Origin: Erysipelotrichaceae bacterium
GTDB taxonomy: Bacteria; Bacillota_I; Bacilli_A; Acholeplasmatales; Anaeroplasmataceae
DNA length: 64,000 nt
Reading direction: 5' to 3'
Assembly (NCBI GenBank): GCA_015059145.1
Contig: SVAZ01000002.1
Location: 1 to 64,000, forward strand
Positions 19,408-29,763 of this stretch are shown here, piece by piece. Positions within the stretch are counted from its first letter, which is position 1. Each line of letters begins with the position of its first letter. The position numbers were made by a program, and so were the translations under genes. The notes beneath the pieces were generated by a model. It had not been told where the DNA came from. It saw only the letters and a program-made list of their open reading frames with translations, and did no database searches.

Positions 19408-20829
19408 CTACTTTTGATACTTTTTACTGTAGTACATCTTATGAATTTGCTTAAACATATAATCATAAGAATCTGTCTTTAATACTATATCAGCAGTCTT
19501 AGCCGCCTCAGTATTAGAATGATAAGTAACCTTATAATCACAATTATTCATCATATGGTTACTTAATGGATTTGTAATCAATCCAACTGGTCTTAAGCTT
19601 CTTTCATTACAGTATGCCTTTAATGTAGTTAGCTTAGAAACCTCTTTACTATAAATCTTTAAATATTTATAACCTGGTGCTTCTTCTGTAAAATCAAAGC
19701 ACTCATAAACCTGGACAAATGTTTTATCATTAAGAGAGCTATTTTTAATTGTAGAAATTAACTCCTCAATTTTATCCTCTTTTTCACATACAACATAATA
19801 TAAAACATTTTGATTCTTAGTAAACTCACCTAAGTCAAAGCTACAATAAGGTGCATTCTTTTTAGAATCAGCATAAAGCTTCTCTCCTATATTATCTATC
19901 TTTTTACAATAAATATGTAAAACATCATCAACAATATAATTTTTAAATGGTGTAACATTTAAAGAATCTAATAACAAATCTAATTCCTTTGAATCAGCAT
20001 AAGGAATTTCTTCCTTATATAAATATGTCAAATTTTTGTAATCATATACGGCAGCTCCACCACAGCATATAATAGGATTATTGACCTGAAGATCATCTAA
20101 AATATGCATAAATGATGAAGGTGGTCTTGTTGTAAATAAAGTGCAATTTGCACCAAGATAAACCATATTATTAAGCTTGTAATTCATGTAACCAACAAGC
20201 TTATCCATTTCCTTTGTTACGATTCCCTCAATACCAATACAAAATAATAAATCCTTGTTTTTAACTCTATGAGGTAATCTAAACATATTAACACCTAAGG
20301 CAACTAACACACCTATGATGGTAGAAAGGATTCTATTAATACCAAATACCCATTCTCCCCAATTACTAGATATTGCAGCATTAGCGTTTACTGTAATAGA
20401 TAGGAATGTTAATATAGATACAAAAACTGCTTGTTTTTGTTTTAAGCTAACAGCTATAACGATAATTAAAATTGATAAGACTGCAACAAGACTGTATGGA
20501 ATAATAAACGTTAATATTCCTGAATCCATAAGTGTAGGCCATTTCCCTTTACCTGCAAAAAGCTCATATATTACTACTAATAAAACACCTACAATACCAC
20601 CAATTAATGATGCTATACAACGTGTTTTAGCCTGTTCAACACTCTTTTTTCTATTCGGATAAACAGAATATGCAGTGGCTATACCAGCAAAAAATGGATT
20701 GTACCATTTAAATGCAAAGTTCTCCTCTACACCTGGAATTAATTCTACAGTTTTTAAAGCTAAAAACAGCATTAAGCATATAAATACACTTATAGCAGTT
20801 TTAACTGTACGCATTCCTATCTTTTTCAT
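19408..20829 (-). CDS. FUSC/aromatic-acid-exporter-like membrane domain fused to a Cof-type HAD-like domain (probably catalytically inactive)
   Basis: N-terminal TM bundle with ENFAFKWYNPFFAGIATAYSVYPNRKKSVEQAKTRCIASLIGGIVG; C-terminal LLFCIGIEGIVTKEMDKLVGYMNYKLN...FTTRPPSSFMHILDDL...PIICCGGAAVYD, resembling a Cof-type HAD in which the DxDGT motif is replaced. Confidence 0.7.
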   Translation of the reverse strand: MKKIGMRTVKTAISVFICLMLFLALKTVELIPGVEENFAFKWYNPFFAGIATAYSVYPNRKKSVEQAKTRCIASLIGGIVGVLLVVIYELFAGKGKWPTLMDSGILTFIIPYSLVAVLSILIIVIAVSLKQKQAVFVSILTFLSITVNANAAISSNWGEWVFGINRILSTIIGVLVALGVNMFRLPHRVKNKDLLFCIGIEGIVTKEMDKLVGYMNYKLNNMVYLGANCTLFTTRPPSSFMHILDDLQVNNPIICCGGAAVYDYKNLTYLYKEEIPYADSKELDLLLDSLNVTPFKNYIVDDVLHIYCKKIDNIGEKLYADSKKNAPYCSFDLGEFTKNQNVLYYVVCEKEDKIEELISTIKNSSLNDKTFVQVYECFDFTEEAPGYKYLKIYSKEVSKLTTLKAYCNERSLRPVGLITNPLSNHMMNNCDYKVTYHSNTEAAKTADIVLKTDSYDYMFKQIHKMYYSKKYQK

Positions 20830-20843
20830 AATTACCTCGATTA

Positions 20844-23237
20844 TTACTTAATAACGATATTTACAATCTTCTTAGGTACTACAATTACCTTAACAATTTG
20901 ATGTCCATCAGTATGAGCCTTAACCTTTTCTGAAGCTAAAGCTATTGCCTCTACCTCAGTATTAGATGCATTTGCATCAATACCTATAGTATCGCGTAGC
21001 TTACCATTTACTTGTACAGCATAAGTAACTACAGAATCCTTTGTTAATTCAATATCATACTCTGGCCACTTTTCATACGCAATTGAATCATTATGACCTA
21101 AAATTGACCAAAGCTCCTCGCCAATGTGAGGAATAATTGGTGATAACATTTTTACCAATCCCTCAATGAAGCCAATATAAATCTTATCAGCCTTATAAGC
21201 CTCATTAACGAATACCATTAATTGTGAAATTGCTGTATTGAAGCATAGGTTTTCATAATCCTTAGTAACCTTCATTACAGTTTGATGATAAACCTTCTCT
21301 AAAGTCTTATCATATTCATTAGTAAATTTCTTAGTATATGTTTCATCAGTTGCTAGACGATATACCCTATCAATAAACTTTTTAGCACCTTCAAGACCTG
21401 TTGTAGACCATGGCTTAGCAGCCTCAAGTGGTCCCATAAACATTTCATATAAACGAAGTGTATCTGCTCCAAAATCTCTTACTACATCATCAGGATTAAT
21501 AACATTACCACGAGACTTACTCATCTTTTCGTTATTTTCACCTAAAATCATACCTTGATGGAATAGCTTCTTAAATGGCTCCTTAACTGGAGATAATCCC
21601 TTATCATAAAGGAAATTAGTCCAGAATCTTGAATATAATAAGTGACCAACCGCATGCTCTGGTCCACCTACATATAAGTCAACAGGCAACCAGTGCTTTA
21701 ATAATTCTTCATTTGCGAATTCATTATCATTGTTTGGATCAATGTAACGCATAAAATACCAGCTAGATCCTGCAGAACCTGGCATTGTATTTGTCTCACG
21801 CTTACCACCTTTGAAGTTAACCCAATCAGTTGCGTTATTAAGTGGACTTGTTCCACCAACCTTTGGCTTATAATCATCAAGCTCAGGTAATACTAAAGGA
21901 AGCTCACTATCATCTAATATTTCATCATGATCATCATAATGAACTACAGGAATAGGCTCACCCCAATATCTTTGACGTGCAAATACCCATTCACGTAGGC
22001 GATAGCTAATCTTCTTTTCACCGCAATTATTTAAAGTTAACCATTCTATCATTTTATTAATAGCTTCTTCTTTTCCTAAGCCATTTAGGAAATCAGAATT
22101 GATATGAAGCCCATCCTCTATATAAGCCTCCTTAGAAATATCTCCACCCTCTAATACTTGGATAATTTCTAAACCAAACTTTTTAGCAAATTCATAGTCT
22201 CTTGTATCATGTGCAGGAACAGCCATAATAGCTCCAGTACCATAGCTAGCTAATACATAGTCAGAAATCCAAACTGGAATTTCCTTTCCATTTACTGGGT
22301 TAATAGCATAAGCACCAGTCCATACACCAGTTTTATCCTTGTTTAATTCAGTTCTTTCTAAATCACTCTTTGAAGCACAAGCCTTTTTATAAGCCTCTAC
22401 CTCTGCTCTTTTTTCTTCTGTTGTAATTAAATCAACAAGCTTATGCTCTGGAGCAAGTGTACAATATGTAGCTCCAAATAAAGTATCAGCACGAGTAGTA
22501 AATACAGTAAATGACTCATTAGTACCTTTAACCTTGAAATCAACATGTGCACCAACTGATTTACCAATCCAGTTTCTTTGCATTTCCTTAGTTGATTCTG
22601 GCCAGTCAATATCATTTAAACCTTCTAATAGCTTTTCAGCATATGCTGGAATATCCATTACCCATTGCTTCATATTCTTTCGAACAACAGGGAATCCTCC
22701 ACGTTCGCTCTTACCATCAATTATCTCATCATTTGCAAGTACAGTACCTAATTCCTCACACCAGTTTACAGGCATATCAACCTGCTTAGCTAATCCTGCA
22801 TTATAAAATTGCTTGAAAATCCATTGTGTCCATTTGTAATACTTAGGATCACAAGTAGAAATTTCCTTACTCCAATCAAAGGAAAAGCCTAGCATCTTTA
22901 ACTGTCTAGTGAATGTTACAATATTTTCTTGTGTAAAGCCATCTGGATGATTTCCAGTGTTGATGGCGTATTGCTCAGCTGGAAGACCAAATGCATCATA
23001 TCCCATTGGATGTAATACATTAAATCCTTGCATTCGCTTCATTCTTGAAATAATATCAGTAGCCGTATATCCCTCAGGATGTCCAACATGTAGACCATGT
23101 CCAGATGGATATGGGAACATATCTAAAGCATAAAATTTAGGCTTAGAAAAATCCCAAACATCAGTTTTGAATGTTTGATTTTCATCCCAATATTTTTGCC
23201 ATTTTGCTTCAATTTCTAAATGATTAAATTCAGCCAT
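20844..23237 (-). CDS. leuS: Leucyl-tRNA synthetase
   Basis: [45 protein letters not shown] (KMSKS); [15 protein letters not shown]. Confidence 0.99.
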   Translation of the reverse strand: MAEFNHLEIEAKWQKYWDENQTFKTDVWDFSKPKFYALDMFPYPSGHGLHVGHPEGYTATDIISRMKRMQGFNVLHPMGYDAFGLPAEQYAINTGNHPDGFTQENIVTFTRQLKMLGFSFDWSKEISTCDPKYYKWTQWIFKQFYNAGLAKQVDMPVNWCEELGTVLANDEIIDGKSERGGFPVVRKNMKQWVMDIPAYAEKLLEGLNDIDWPESTKEMQRNWIGKSVGAHVDFKVKGTNESFTVFTTRADTLFGATYCTLAPEHKLVDLITTEEKRAEVEAYKKACASKSDLERTELNKDKTGVWTGAYAINPVNGKEIPVWISDYVLASYGTGAIMAVPAHDTRDYEFAKKFGLEIIQVLEGGDISKEAYIEDGLHINSDFLNGLGKEEAINKMIEWLTLNNCGEKKISYRLREWVFARQRYWGEPIPVVHYDDHDEILDDSELPLVLPELDDYKPKVGGTSPLNNATDWVNFKGGKRETNTMPGSAGSSWYFMRYIDPNNDNEFANEELLKHWLPVDLYVGGPEHAVGHLLYSRFWTNFLYDKGLSPVKEPFKKLFHQGMILGENNEKMSKSRGNVINPDDVVRDFGADTLRLYEMFMGPLEAAKPWSTTGLEGAKKFIDRVYRLATDETYTKKFTNEYDKTLEKVYHQTVMKVTKDYENLCFNTAISQLMVFVNEAYKADKIYIGFIEGLVKMLSPIIPHIGEELWSILGHNDSIAYEKWPEYDIELTKDSVVTYAVQVNGKLRDTIGIDANASNTEVEAIALASEKVKAHTDGHQIVKVIVVPKKIVNIVIK

Positions 23238-23346
23238 TTCAATTTACCTCCCGTAAAAAATAGTATAAATTTTTAAAATCTATACTATTATATCATAAAG
23301 TCTTTATATTTTATATAAAATAGTCAAAAATAGATACCTATTTAGT

Positions 23347-24216
23347 CTATTTGTTTGTTGTTTTAATTTTCATTTTCATTCTTTGTCCTAATGAAAAAGT
23401 TCCTTTTATAATTGGTTTAATTTCATTTGAACAATTAACAAATTTAAGCATAATACATTGTTCAAAAGCAAGCTTACCAATAAAAGTTACACCTGAAGGT
23501 ATAGTAATACTAGTTAGAGCTTGACAACCCTCAAAAGTTGAATTTTCGATTACTGTAACCTTTGGTGGAAGATCAACAGACTTTAGTGCAACACAGCCTT
23601 TAAATGCAAAAGGCCCGATTTGTGATATGTTTTTAGAAAACATAATAGTCTCTAGGCTTGCACAATTTTCAAAAACAGATGCACCTAATATCTCAACAGA
23701 ATTAGGTAAACTTATTTCTATTAAGCCTTGGCAATCCTCAAACGTAGACGTATGAATATGTCTAATGCTTGATGAAAGCTTGATATTATTTAATGTTGTA
23801 CAGCTATAAAAAGCTGACTTACCGATTTCCTTAACAGAATCTGGAAGCTCTACATTATTTAAGTTCTTACACTTAGAAAATGCATACTCTCCGATAGTGT
23901 CAAGACGTTTTGAAAATACTACTGTTGCCAAGCTTGAACAGCCTGAAAACGCAGCCTTACCAATAGACACAACCTTATCAGGGATAACAATATCTGTCAT
24001 ATTCGTGCATAACGAAAAGGCAGAATCTCCAATAGAAGTTAGGGTACTAGGTAAAATTACAGTCATGATGCTATCGCATTGATAGAAAGCATCCTCTCCA
24101 ATTTCTGTGACTCCTTCAGGTATCTCAACTCTGAATCCTCTCCCCTTGTATTTAATTAACTTTCCCTCCATTATATGGAAATCTCTCCTATTAAACTCTG
24201 CAACAAATTGCGCCAT
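23347..24216 (-). CDS. BspA-type leucine-rich repeat protein (LRR_5)
   Basis: About 9 tandem repeats such as VKEIGKSAFYSCTTLNNIKLSSSIRHIHTSTFEDC and VTEIGEDAFYQC; no signal peptide seen. Confidence 0.92.
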   Translation of the reverse strand: MAQFVAEFNRRDFHIMEGKLIKYKGRGFRVEIPEGVTEIGEDAFYQCDSIMTVILPSTLTSIGDSAFSLCTNMTDIVIPDKVVSIGKAAFSGCSSLATVVFSKRLDTIGEYAFSKCKNLNNVELPDSVKEIGKSAFYSCTTLNNIKLSSSIRHIHTSTFEDCQGLIEISLPNSVEILGASVFENCASLETIMFSKNISQIGPFAFKGCVALKSVDLPPKVTVIENSTFEGCQALTSITIPSGVTFIGKLAFEQCIMLKFVNCSNEIKPIIKGTFSLGQRMKMKIKTTNK

Positions 24217-24233
24217 TTGTTTGTACCTCTTTC

Positions 24234-24656
24234 TTATTTATTTACCAAAAATTTTGGTTTATTGTCGTTGTTAAGCTTCTCATTTTTCTCACCCTTGAAA
24301 ATTATACAAAATACTACAATACTACTAAATAACATTACTAAAAATCCTAGCCAATATAACCATCCAAATTTATCATAACCATCTACAAACTTTGCTAGAT
24401 AATAGCATAGTGATGATGAGACAATTATAACAGCATATAATACAGGCTCTAATTTTTTAGAGTCATATGACAAAATAGTTATTTCTTTAATTAACAGAAT
24501 AATTAAAGAAACTATAGAAACACAAATAGTCATTACACAGGTTGTCATATAAAAAATATTGCTCATTTTCATTACAATACCTAATATAATAGCAACCACT
24601 AAGCAAATTGCAATTATACAGTAATTAACAATATTAAGTATTTTTTCCTTTTTCAT
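24234..24656 (-). CDS. Hypothetical small membrane protein (about 4 TM)
   Basis: 140-aa hydrophobic ORF. Confidence 0.65.
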   Translation of the reverse strand: MKKEKILNIVNYCIIAICLVVAIILGIVMKMSNIFYMTTCVMTICVSIVSLIILLIKEITILSYDSKKLEPVLYAVIIVSSSLCYYLAKFVDGYDKFGWLYWLGFLVMLFSSIVVFCIIFKGEKNEKLNNDNKPKFLVNK

Positions 24657-24692
24657 AAAGAGATCACCTTTCGTATACTATAGTTAATGAGT

Positions 24693-24725
24693 AAAAAAGA
24701 AAACTGCAGAATACTACAGTTTTCT
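24693..24725 (-). terminator. Terminator of the uxaBAC operon
   Basis: Minus strand GAAAACTG-tagtattctg-CAGTTTTCTTTTTT. Confidence 0.88.
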
Positions 24726-24732
24726 ATTCTTA

Positions 24733-26145
24733 TTAAAACCCAAAGAATTCCTTAGCGTTATTATAGCATACGTCTTCAACGATTTGTCCTAAAGTATCGA
24801 TTTCCTCCTCAGGATATTGACCACTTTCAACTAGGCGGCCAAGCATTTGACATAATAAACGACGATAATATTCATGACGTGGATAAGCTAAGAATGAACG
24901 TGAGTCAGTTAACATACCAACTGATTGTCCAACTAATCCAACTTGCATTAATGTTTCAAGATTTTGTCTCATACCATCTTGTTGATCTAAGAACCACCAA
25001 GCAGTACCAACTTGAACATAACCCTTAACACCTTCCTTTTGGAAGCATCCAGATAATACAGTTAATGCGTAGTTATCGCGTGGATTTAAACAGTAAAGGA
25101 TAGTTTTTGGTAAGCTTCCTTCACCATCTAAAGCACCTAATAGTGCAGATAATTTAGCCATATAATTTTGATCCTCAATAGCGTCAAAGCCAGTATCTGG
25201 ACCAATCTTAGCAAGCATAGACTTAGAGTTGTTGCGTAGTGCACCAATATGGTATTGTTGAACCCAACCAACCTTAGAATATAATCTACCTAAGTGCATT
25301 AATACATAACCCTTATACTTATCTTGCTCTTCGTTAGAAATCTTTTCACCCTTCATACCCTTTAAGAAGATCTTATTAGCCTCTTCATAAGTTGCTGGAG
25401 CATAGTAAACAACATCTAATGCATGGTCAGATACCTTACATCCGATTTCATTGAAGTATTGAACTCTTTCCTCTAATGCCTTGCATAAGTCATTTAAAGA
25501 CTTAATATTATAGCCAACGACACCTGCTAATTGGTTAACCCATGAAGCAAACCATGATAATTCAACGTTAATAGCCTTATCAGGACGGAATGAAGGACGT
25601 ACAGATACCTTTAAAGTCTTATCCTCCTTCATTTTCTTATGCCATTCTAATGAATCAACTGGATCATCAGTAGTACATACTGTATTAACGTTATGTAAAT
25701 ACATCATTTCTCTAGCAGTTAAAGTTTCAAGCTTCTTATTAGCCTTTTCCCAAATAACTTGAGCATTTTTCTTATTAATAATTTCGTCAATGCCGAAATA
25801 TCTTCTCATCTCTAAATGAGACCAGTGATATAAAGGATTACCAACAAAGTAAGGCATTGATTCAACAAATTGCATATACTTTGTATAATCATCCTCTGGA
25901 CCAGAAATTAATTCTTCATTATAGCCTCTAGCACGTAATGCTCTCCACTTATAGTGGTCACCAGTACGATCACCAGGCCCTAACCAAGCATCCGCAAGAT
26001 TACGGAACTTCTTGTCTTCATAAATTTGTTGTGGAATTAAATGACAGTGATAGTCAATAATTGGCATCTTTTCAGCATGCTCATGATATAACTTCTTAGC
26101 TACTTCTGTATCTAATAAGAAGTCCTTATCCATAAATTTTTTCAT
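24733..26145 (-). CDS. uxaC: Glucuronate isomerase
   Basis: MPIIDYHCHLIPQQIYEDKKFRNLADAWLGPGDRTGDHYKWRALRARGY; TTDDPVDSLEWHKK; MLTDSRSFLAYPRHEYYRRLLCQMLG. Confidence 0.98.
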   Translation of the reverse strand: MKKFMDKDFLLDTEVAKKLYHEHAEKMPIIDYHCHLIPQQIYEDKKFRNLADAWLGPGDRTGDHYKWRALRARGYNEELISGPEDDYTKYMQFVESMPYFVGNPLYHWSHLEMRRYFGIDEIINKKNAQVIWEKANKKLETLTAREMMYLHNVNTVCTTDDPVDSLEWHKKMKEDKTLKVSVRPSFRPDKAINVELSWFASWVNQLAGVVGYNIKSLNDLCKALEERVQYFNEIGCKVSDHALDVVYYAPATYEEANKIFLKGMKGEKISNEEQDKYKGYVLMHLGRLYSKVGWVQQYHIGALRNNSKSMLAKIGPDTGFDAIEDQNYMAKLSALLGALDGEGSLPKTILYCLNPRDNYALTVLSGCFQKEGVKGYVQVGTAWWFLDQQDGMRQNLETLMQVGLVGQSVGMLTDSRSFLAYPRHEYYRRLLCQMLGRLVESGQYPEEEIDTLGQIVEDVCYNNAKEFFGF

Positions 26146-26162
26146 ATTTGTATTCTCCTTTT

Positions 26163-27641
26163 TTATAGTACAACGCCATCTTTGAAAATTGATATTTCTC
26201 TAAAGTTGTTAATTTCATTTTTAGTTTGGGCCTTACCTGATGCAATGTCACAAATTAAATCAATAAAATCAGATAATAATTCGTCCATGGATTTTTCACC
26301 AACTAAAGCACCAGCATTAAAATCAATCCAATTAGATTTCTTTGTTGCCATTGCAGTATTTGTAGCAACCTTAACTGTAGGAATAAATCCACCAAATGGA
26401 GTACCTCTACCTGTAGTAAATAAAACCATTTGACAACCAGCTGCACCTAAAGTAGTTGTTGCAACAAGGTCATTACCTGGAGTTGATGTTAAATTAAGAC
26501 CATTAGTCTTAATTCTTTCACCCATTTTTATAACGTCCATAACCATCGTTGAACCAGACTTTTGTGTACAGCCTAAAGATTTATCCTCTAATGTTGTAAT
26601 ACCACCATTTTTATTACCTGGAGATGGATTTTCATAAATAACCTGATTATGATTCTTAAAATAAATCTTGAAGTCATTTACTAAATCAACAACCTTCTTA
26701 AATGTTTCCTCATCCTTAGCACGAGCCATTAATAAATGCTCAGCACCAAACATTTCAGGAACCTCACCTAAAACAGTTGTTCCGCCATTTAAAGCCATAT
26801 AATCAGAGAACTTACCTAATAATGGATTAGCAGTAATACCGCTCATACCATCAGATCCACCACATTTTAAACCAACTCTTAATACAGAAACTGGATGTGT
26901 AGTTCTCACATCATTCTTCATTATCTCATATAATTCAGCTAATAGCTTAGTACCCTCAGCTACCTCATCCTCAACCTCTTGACAAACTAAAGTACGAACA
27001 CGTTCCTTATCATAGTCACCTAAAGTCTCCATGAAAGCCTTCATTTGATTGTTTTCACAACCTAAACCTAATACTAAAACACCACCAGCATTAGGGTGCT
27101 TTACCATATTTTGTAAATAAGTTCTAGTCATAATATGGTCGCCACCCATTTGTGAGCATCCAAAAGGATGATTAAATGTGTAAACACCATCAATGTCTGA
27201 TGTATCATAGTTAGCCTTGAAGTTGTTAACAATAGCATGTGCATTACCAGATACACATCCAACTAATTGAACAACCCATAATTCGTTACGAATACCAAAC
27301 TCACCATTCTTACGTGCATATACATCAACTGTTTTATCCTTTGCAATAGTTTTAACATTTGCAAAGTCTGGAGTGTATTCGTAATCAAATACATCATTTA
27401 GGTTAGTTTTAGTATTTTGTACGTGAACATGATTACCAGCCTTGATATCCTTTGTAGCATGTCCAATTGGACAACCGTATTTAATAATATTTTCATCCTT
27501 TTTGATGTCAACTAAAGCAACCTTATGTGCTTGTGGAACATCATCTAATAATGTAACGCCAGCAATAACCTCTCCCTTAGAAAAAGGGCGTAACGCTACT
27601 GCAACATTATCAATATCATTAATAATGATAAAATCATTCAT
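26163..27641 (-). CDS. uxaA: Altronate dehydratase
   Basis: PIGHATKDIKAGNHVHVQNTKTNL; HPFGCSQMGGDH; GLKCGGSDGMSGITANPLLG; FTTGRGTPFGGFIPTVKVATN. Confidence 0.98.
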   Translation of the reverse strand: MNDFIIINDIDNVAVALRPFSKGEVIAGVTLLDDVPQAHKVALVDIKKDENIIKYGCPIGHATKDIKAGNHVHVQNTKTNLNDVFDYEYTPDFANVKTIAKDKTVDVYARKNGEFGIRNELWVVQLVGCVSGNAHAIVNNFKANYDTSDIDGVYTFNHPFGCSQMGGDHIMTRTYLQNMVKHPNAGGVLVLGLGCENNQMKAFMETLGDYDKERVRTLVCQEVEDEVAEGTKLLAELYEIMKNDVRTTHPVSVLRVGLKCGGSDGMSGITANPLLGKFSDYMALNGGTTVLGEVPEMFGAEHLLMARAKDEETFKKVVDLVNDFKIYFKNHNQVIYENPSPGNKNGGITTLEDKSLGCTQKSGSTMVMDVIKMGERIKTNGLNLTSTPGNDLVATTTLGAAGCQMVLFTTGRGTPFGGFIPTVKVATNTAMATKKSNWIDFNAGALVGEKSMDELLSDFIDLICDIASGKAQTKNEINNFREISIFKDGVVL

Positions 27642-27666
27642 ATAATCACCTGTTTTTAATATTTTA

Positions 27667-29163
27667 TTACTTAACGATAGCCTTAATAGCTTCTCTCATA
27701 GTCATTGTTTGTTGAGCATATAATGCTTCAGTCACAAATTCATTAACACCAGCGATAGTATTTAAATCCTTACCCCAGTGATCTGCCCAGCCTAATACTG
27801 TGGTAACAAGCTTATTAGCACCAGCCTTAGTACCATCATATTCAGCCCATAAAGCCTTGAAGTTATCGATATGCTTAGGATCATCAGCTAAAGCGATTGG
27901 AGTACCATTAATTACTCTTTCTCCCTTATAGAATGTCATTAATGCAGCTAAGCTGAATAATGCATGCTTAGGTAATTGACCCTTTCTTTCAATGTATTGT
28001 AATACAGATGGCAATACTCTTTCCTTATATTTAGAACAAGAGTTTAATGCGATAGACATTAATTCATGACGTACATATGGATTCATATATCTTTCTAGTA
28101 CAGAATTTGAATATGCAACCATTTGATCATGTGGAATATCAATTGTAGGAATAACCTCATCAAAGATGAATTCCTTAACAAACTTACCTAATTCAGCATC
28201 CTCAATAGTTTCTCTAACAGTATCAATACCAGCTAAATATGAAACTGGAACTAAAGTAGTATGAGAACCATTTAAGATTTTAACCTTTCTTTGCTTATAA
28301 GGAACAATTGAATCAACGAATAAAACATTTAATCCAGCCTTATCACATGGGAATAAAGCATTTAATTCCTCTAAATTAGCCTTAGCTTGTGCCTTATCTT
28401 CAACAGATTGAGCATCAATGCACCATAAATGGAAAATTTCACCAACAACCATATTTTGATCTTGATAGCCTAAATCTAATTGGAATTCAGTAGCCTCATT
28501 TCTAGGGTAACCTGGAACGATTCTATCTACTAAAGTATTATAGAACTTATTAGCTGTTTCAATCCAATTGATGAAAGCCTCATCCATATTATTATGCTTA
28601 GCAAGCTTAATTAAAACCTCTCTTAAAGCCTTACCATTATAATCTATTAACTCACATGGAATAATATATAAGCCTTTCTTACCAGCCTCGTATCTCTTCT
28701 TTAAGAAAGCTAATAACTTACCTGGATATGAATTTGGACACTTTGTAAAATCAGTATCATTAGGATCAAATGCGATACCTGCTTCAGTTGTATTAGAAAT
28801 TATAATTTCTAAATCATCACTTAAAGCATAATCTAAATACTTATTGTAATCCTCAAATGGATTTACAAAATCCTGAAGGCATTTAATAACCTCATGATCT
28901 CTTACTGCCTTACCATCTTGTAAGCCTTGTAAGTATAATGTATATAAACCATCAGCCTCTGCTAATTCCTTACAGCGACCAAATGACATAGGTTGTACTA
29001 CTACAACACCACCATCATACACATTTGCCTTATTCATAGAATTGATAATCCAATCTACGAATGCACGAAGGAAATTACCTTCACCAAATTGCATAACCTT
29101 AATTTTCTTTTCTTCTTTCTTGTTTACCATATTTATTGCTGGTAATGCTTGAACTTTTTCCAC
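27667..29163 (-). CDS. uxaB: Tagaturonate reductase (altronate oxidoreductase)
   Basis: MQFGEGNFLRAFVDWIINSMNKANVYDGGVVVVQP; KVKILNGSHTTLVPVSYLAGIDTV. GTG start at 29163, 8 nt after GGAGG; the ORF-track start is 7 codons upstream and overlaps the SD. Confidence 0.95.
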   Translation of the reverse strand: MEKVQALPAINMVNKKEEKKIKVMQFGEGNFLRAFVDWIINSMNKANVYDGGVVVVQPMSFGRCKELAEADGLYTLYLQGLQDGKAVRDHEVIKCLQDFVNPFEDYNKYLDYALSDDLEIIISNTTEAGIAFDPNDTDFTKCPNSYPGKLLAFLKKRYEAGKKGLYIIPCELIDYNGKALREVLIKLAKHNNMDEAFINWIETANKFYNTLVDRIVPGYPRNEATEFQLDLGYQDQNMVVGEIFHLWCIDAQSVEDKAQAKANLEELNALFPCDKAGLNVLFVDSIVPYKQRKVKILNGSHTTLVPVSYLAGIDTVRETIEDAELGKFVKEFIFDEVIPTIDIPHDQMVAYSNSVLERYMNPYVRHELMSIALNSCSKYKERVLPSVLQYIERKGQLPKHALFSLAALMTFYKGERVINGTPIALADDPKHIDNFKALWAEYDGTKAGANKLVTTVLGWADHWGKDLNTIAGVNEFVTEALYAQQTMTMREAIKAIVK

Positions 29164-29201
29164 AAATTTTACCTCCATTCGCACTTTTTATCATACGTGC
29201 G

Positions 29202-29218
29202 TTATTCTACTAGAATAA
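29202..29218. promoter_or_regulatory. Putative operator palindrome at the uxa transcription start
   Basis: TTATTCTA-C/G-TAGAATAA, perfect 17-bp palindrome directly downstream of the -10 box. Confidence 0.65.
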
Positions 29219-29246
29219 TTTTAACACTTTAGAGGTCAATAGTCAA
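29218..29246 (-). promoter_or_regulatory. Promoter of the uxaB-uxaA-uxaC operon
   Basis: TTGACT (29241-29246) - 17 bp - TAAAAT (29218-29223). Confidence 0.8.
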
Positions 29247-29254
29247 CGTAAAGA

Positions 29255-29285
29255 AAAAATAAAAAAACAGCATGTAAGCTGTTTT
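29255..29285 (-). terminator. Terminator after rlmH
   Basis: Minus strand AAACAGC-ttacat-GCTGTTTTTTTATTTTTTC; overlaps the rlmH stop. Confidence 0.85.
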
Positions 29286-29763
29286 ATTTATGATAAGTTT
29301 CATTATTATTAATCTTAAAAGCTCTATAAATTTGTTCTAATAAAATAACATGCATTAGCTGATGTGGAAAAGTCATCTTAGAAAAGCATAAGTGATAATC
29401 CATTTTACTTAAAACATTATCTCCTAATCCTAATGAACCACCTATGACAAAGCAAATGTTTGCATTATGATAAGAAAAAATATTTAGAATTTTATTAGCC
29501 AAGCCTTCACTTGATAGCATCTCTCCCTTAAGGTTTAATGCAATCTTATATGAGTTTGATGGTAAGGCCTTTAAAAGCTTCTCTCCTTCTTTAGCTTTTA
29601 TCCCTTCTATTTCCTTTAAGGATGCATTATCCATAATAGGCTCATCACTAACATTTATAAATTCTATTTTTGAGTATTTAGATATTCTTTTAGAATATTC
29701 TAATATTGCATCCTTCAAATATTTTTCTTTTATATTTCCTACACTTAATATCGTTATTTTCAT
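29284..29763 (-). CDS. rlmH: 23S rRNA (pseudouridine1915-N3)-methyltransferase
   Basis: MKITILSVGNIKEKYLKDAILEYSKRI; CFVIGGSLGLGDNVL; MTFPHQLMHVILLEQIYRAFKINNNETYHK. Confidence 0.98.
   Translation of the reverse strand: MKITILSVGNIKEKYLKDAILEYSKRISKYSKIEFINVSDEPIMDNASLKEIEGIKAKEGEKLLKALPSNSYKIALNLKGEMLSSEGLANKILNIFSYHNANICFVIGGSLGLGDNVLSKMDYHLCFSKMTFPHQLMHVILLEQIYRAFKINNNETYHK

Noticed and set aside
21698-22806. Several short ORFs on both strands within leuS
   Set aside because: Overlap a strongly conserved gene in other frames; no independent support.
23238-23346. Possible T-box leader upstream of leuS
   Set aside because: Intergenic region is about 110 nt, AT-rich, and lacks a T-box sequence (AGGGTGGNACCGCG-like) or attenuator hairpin.
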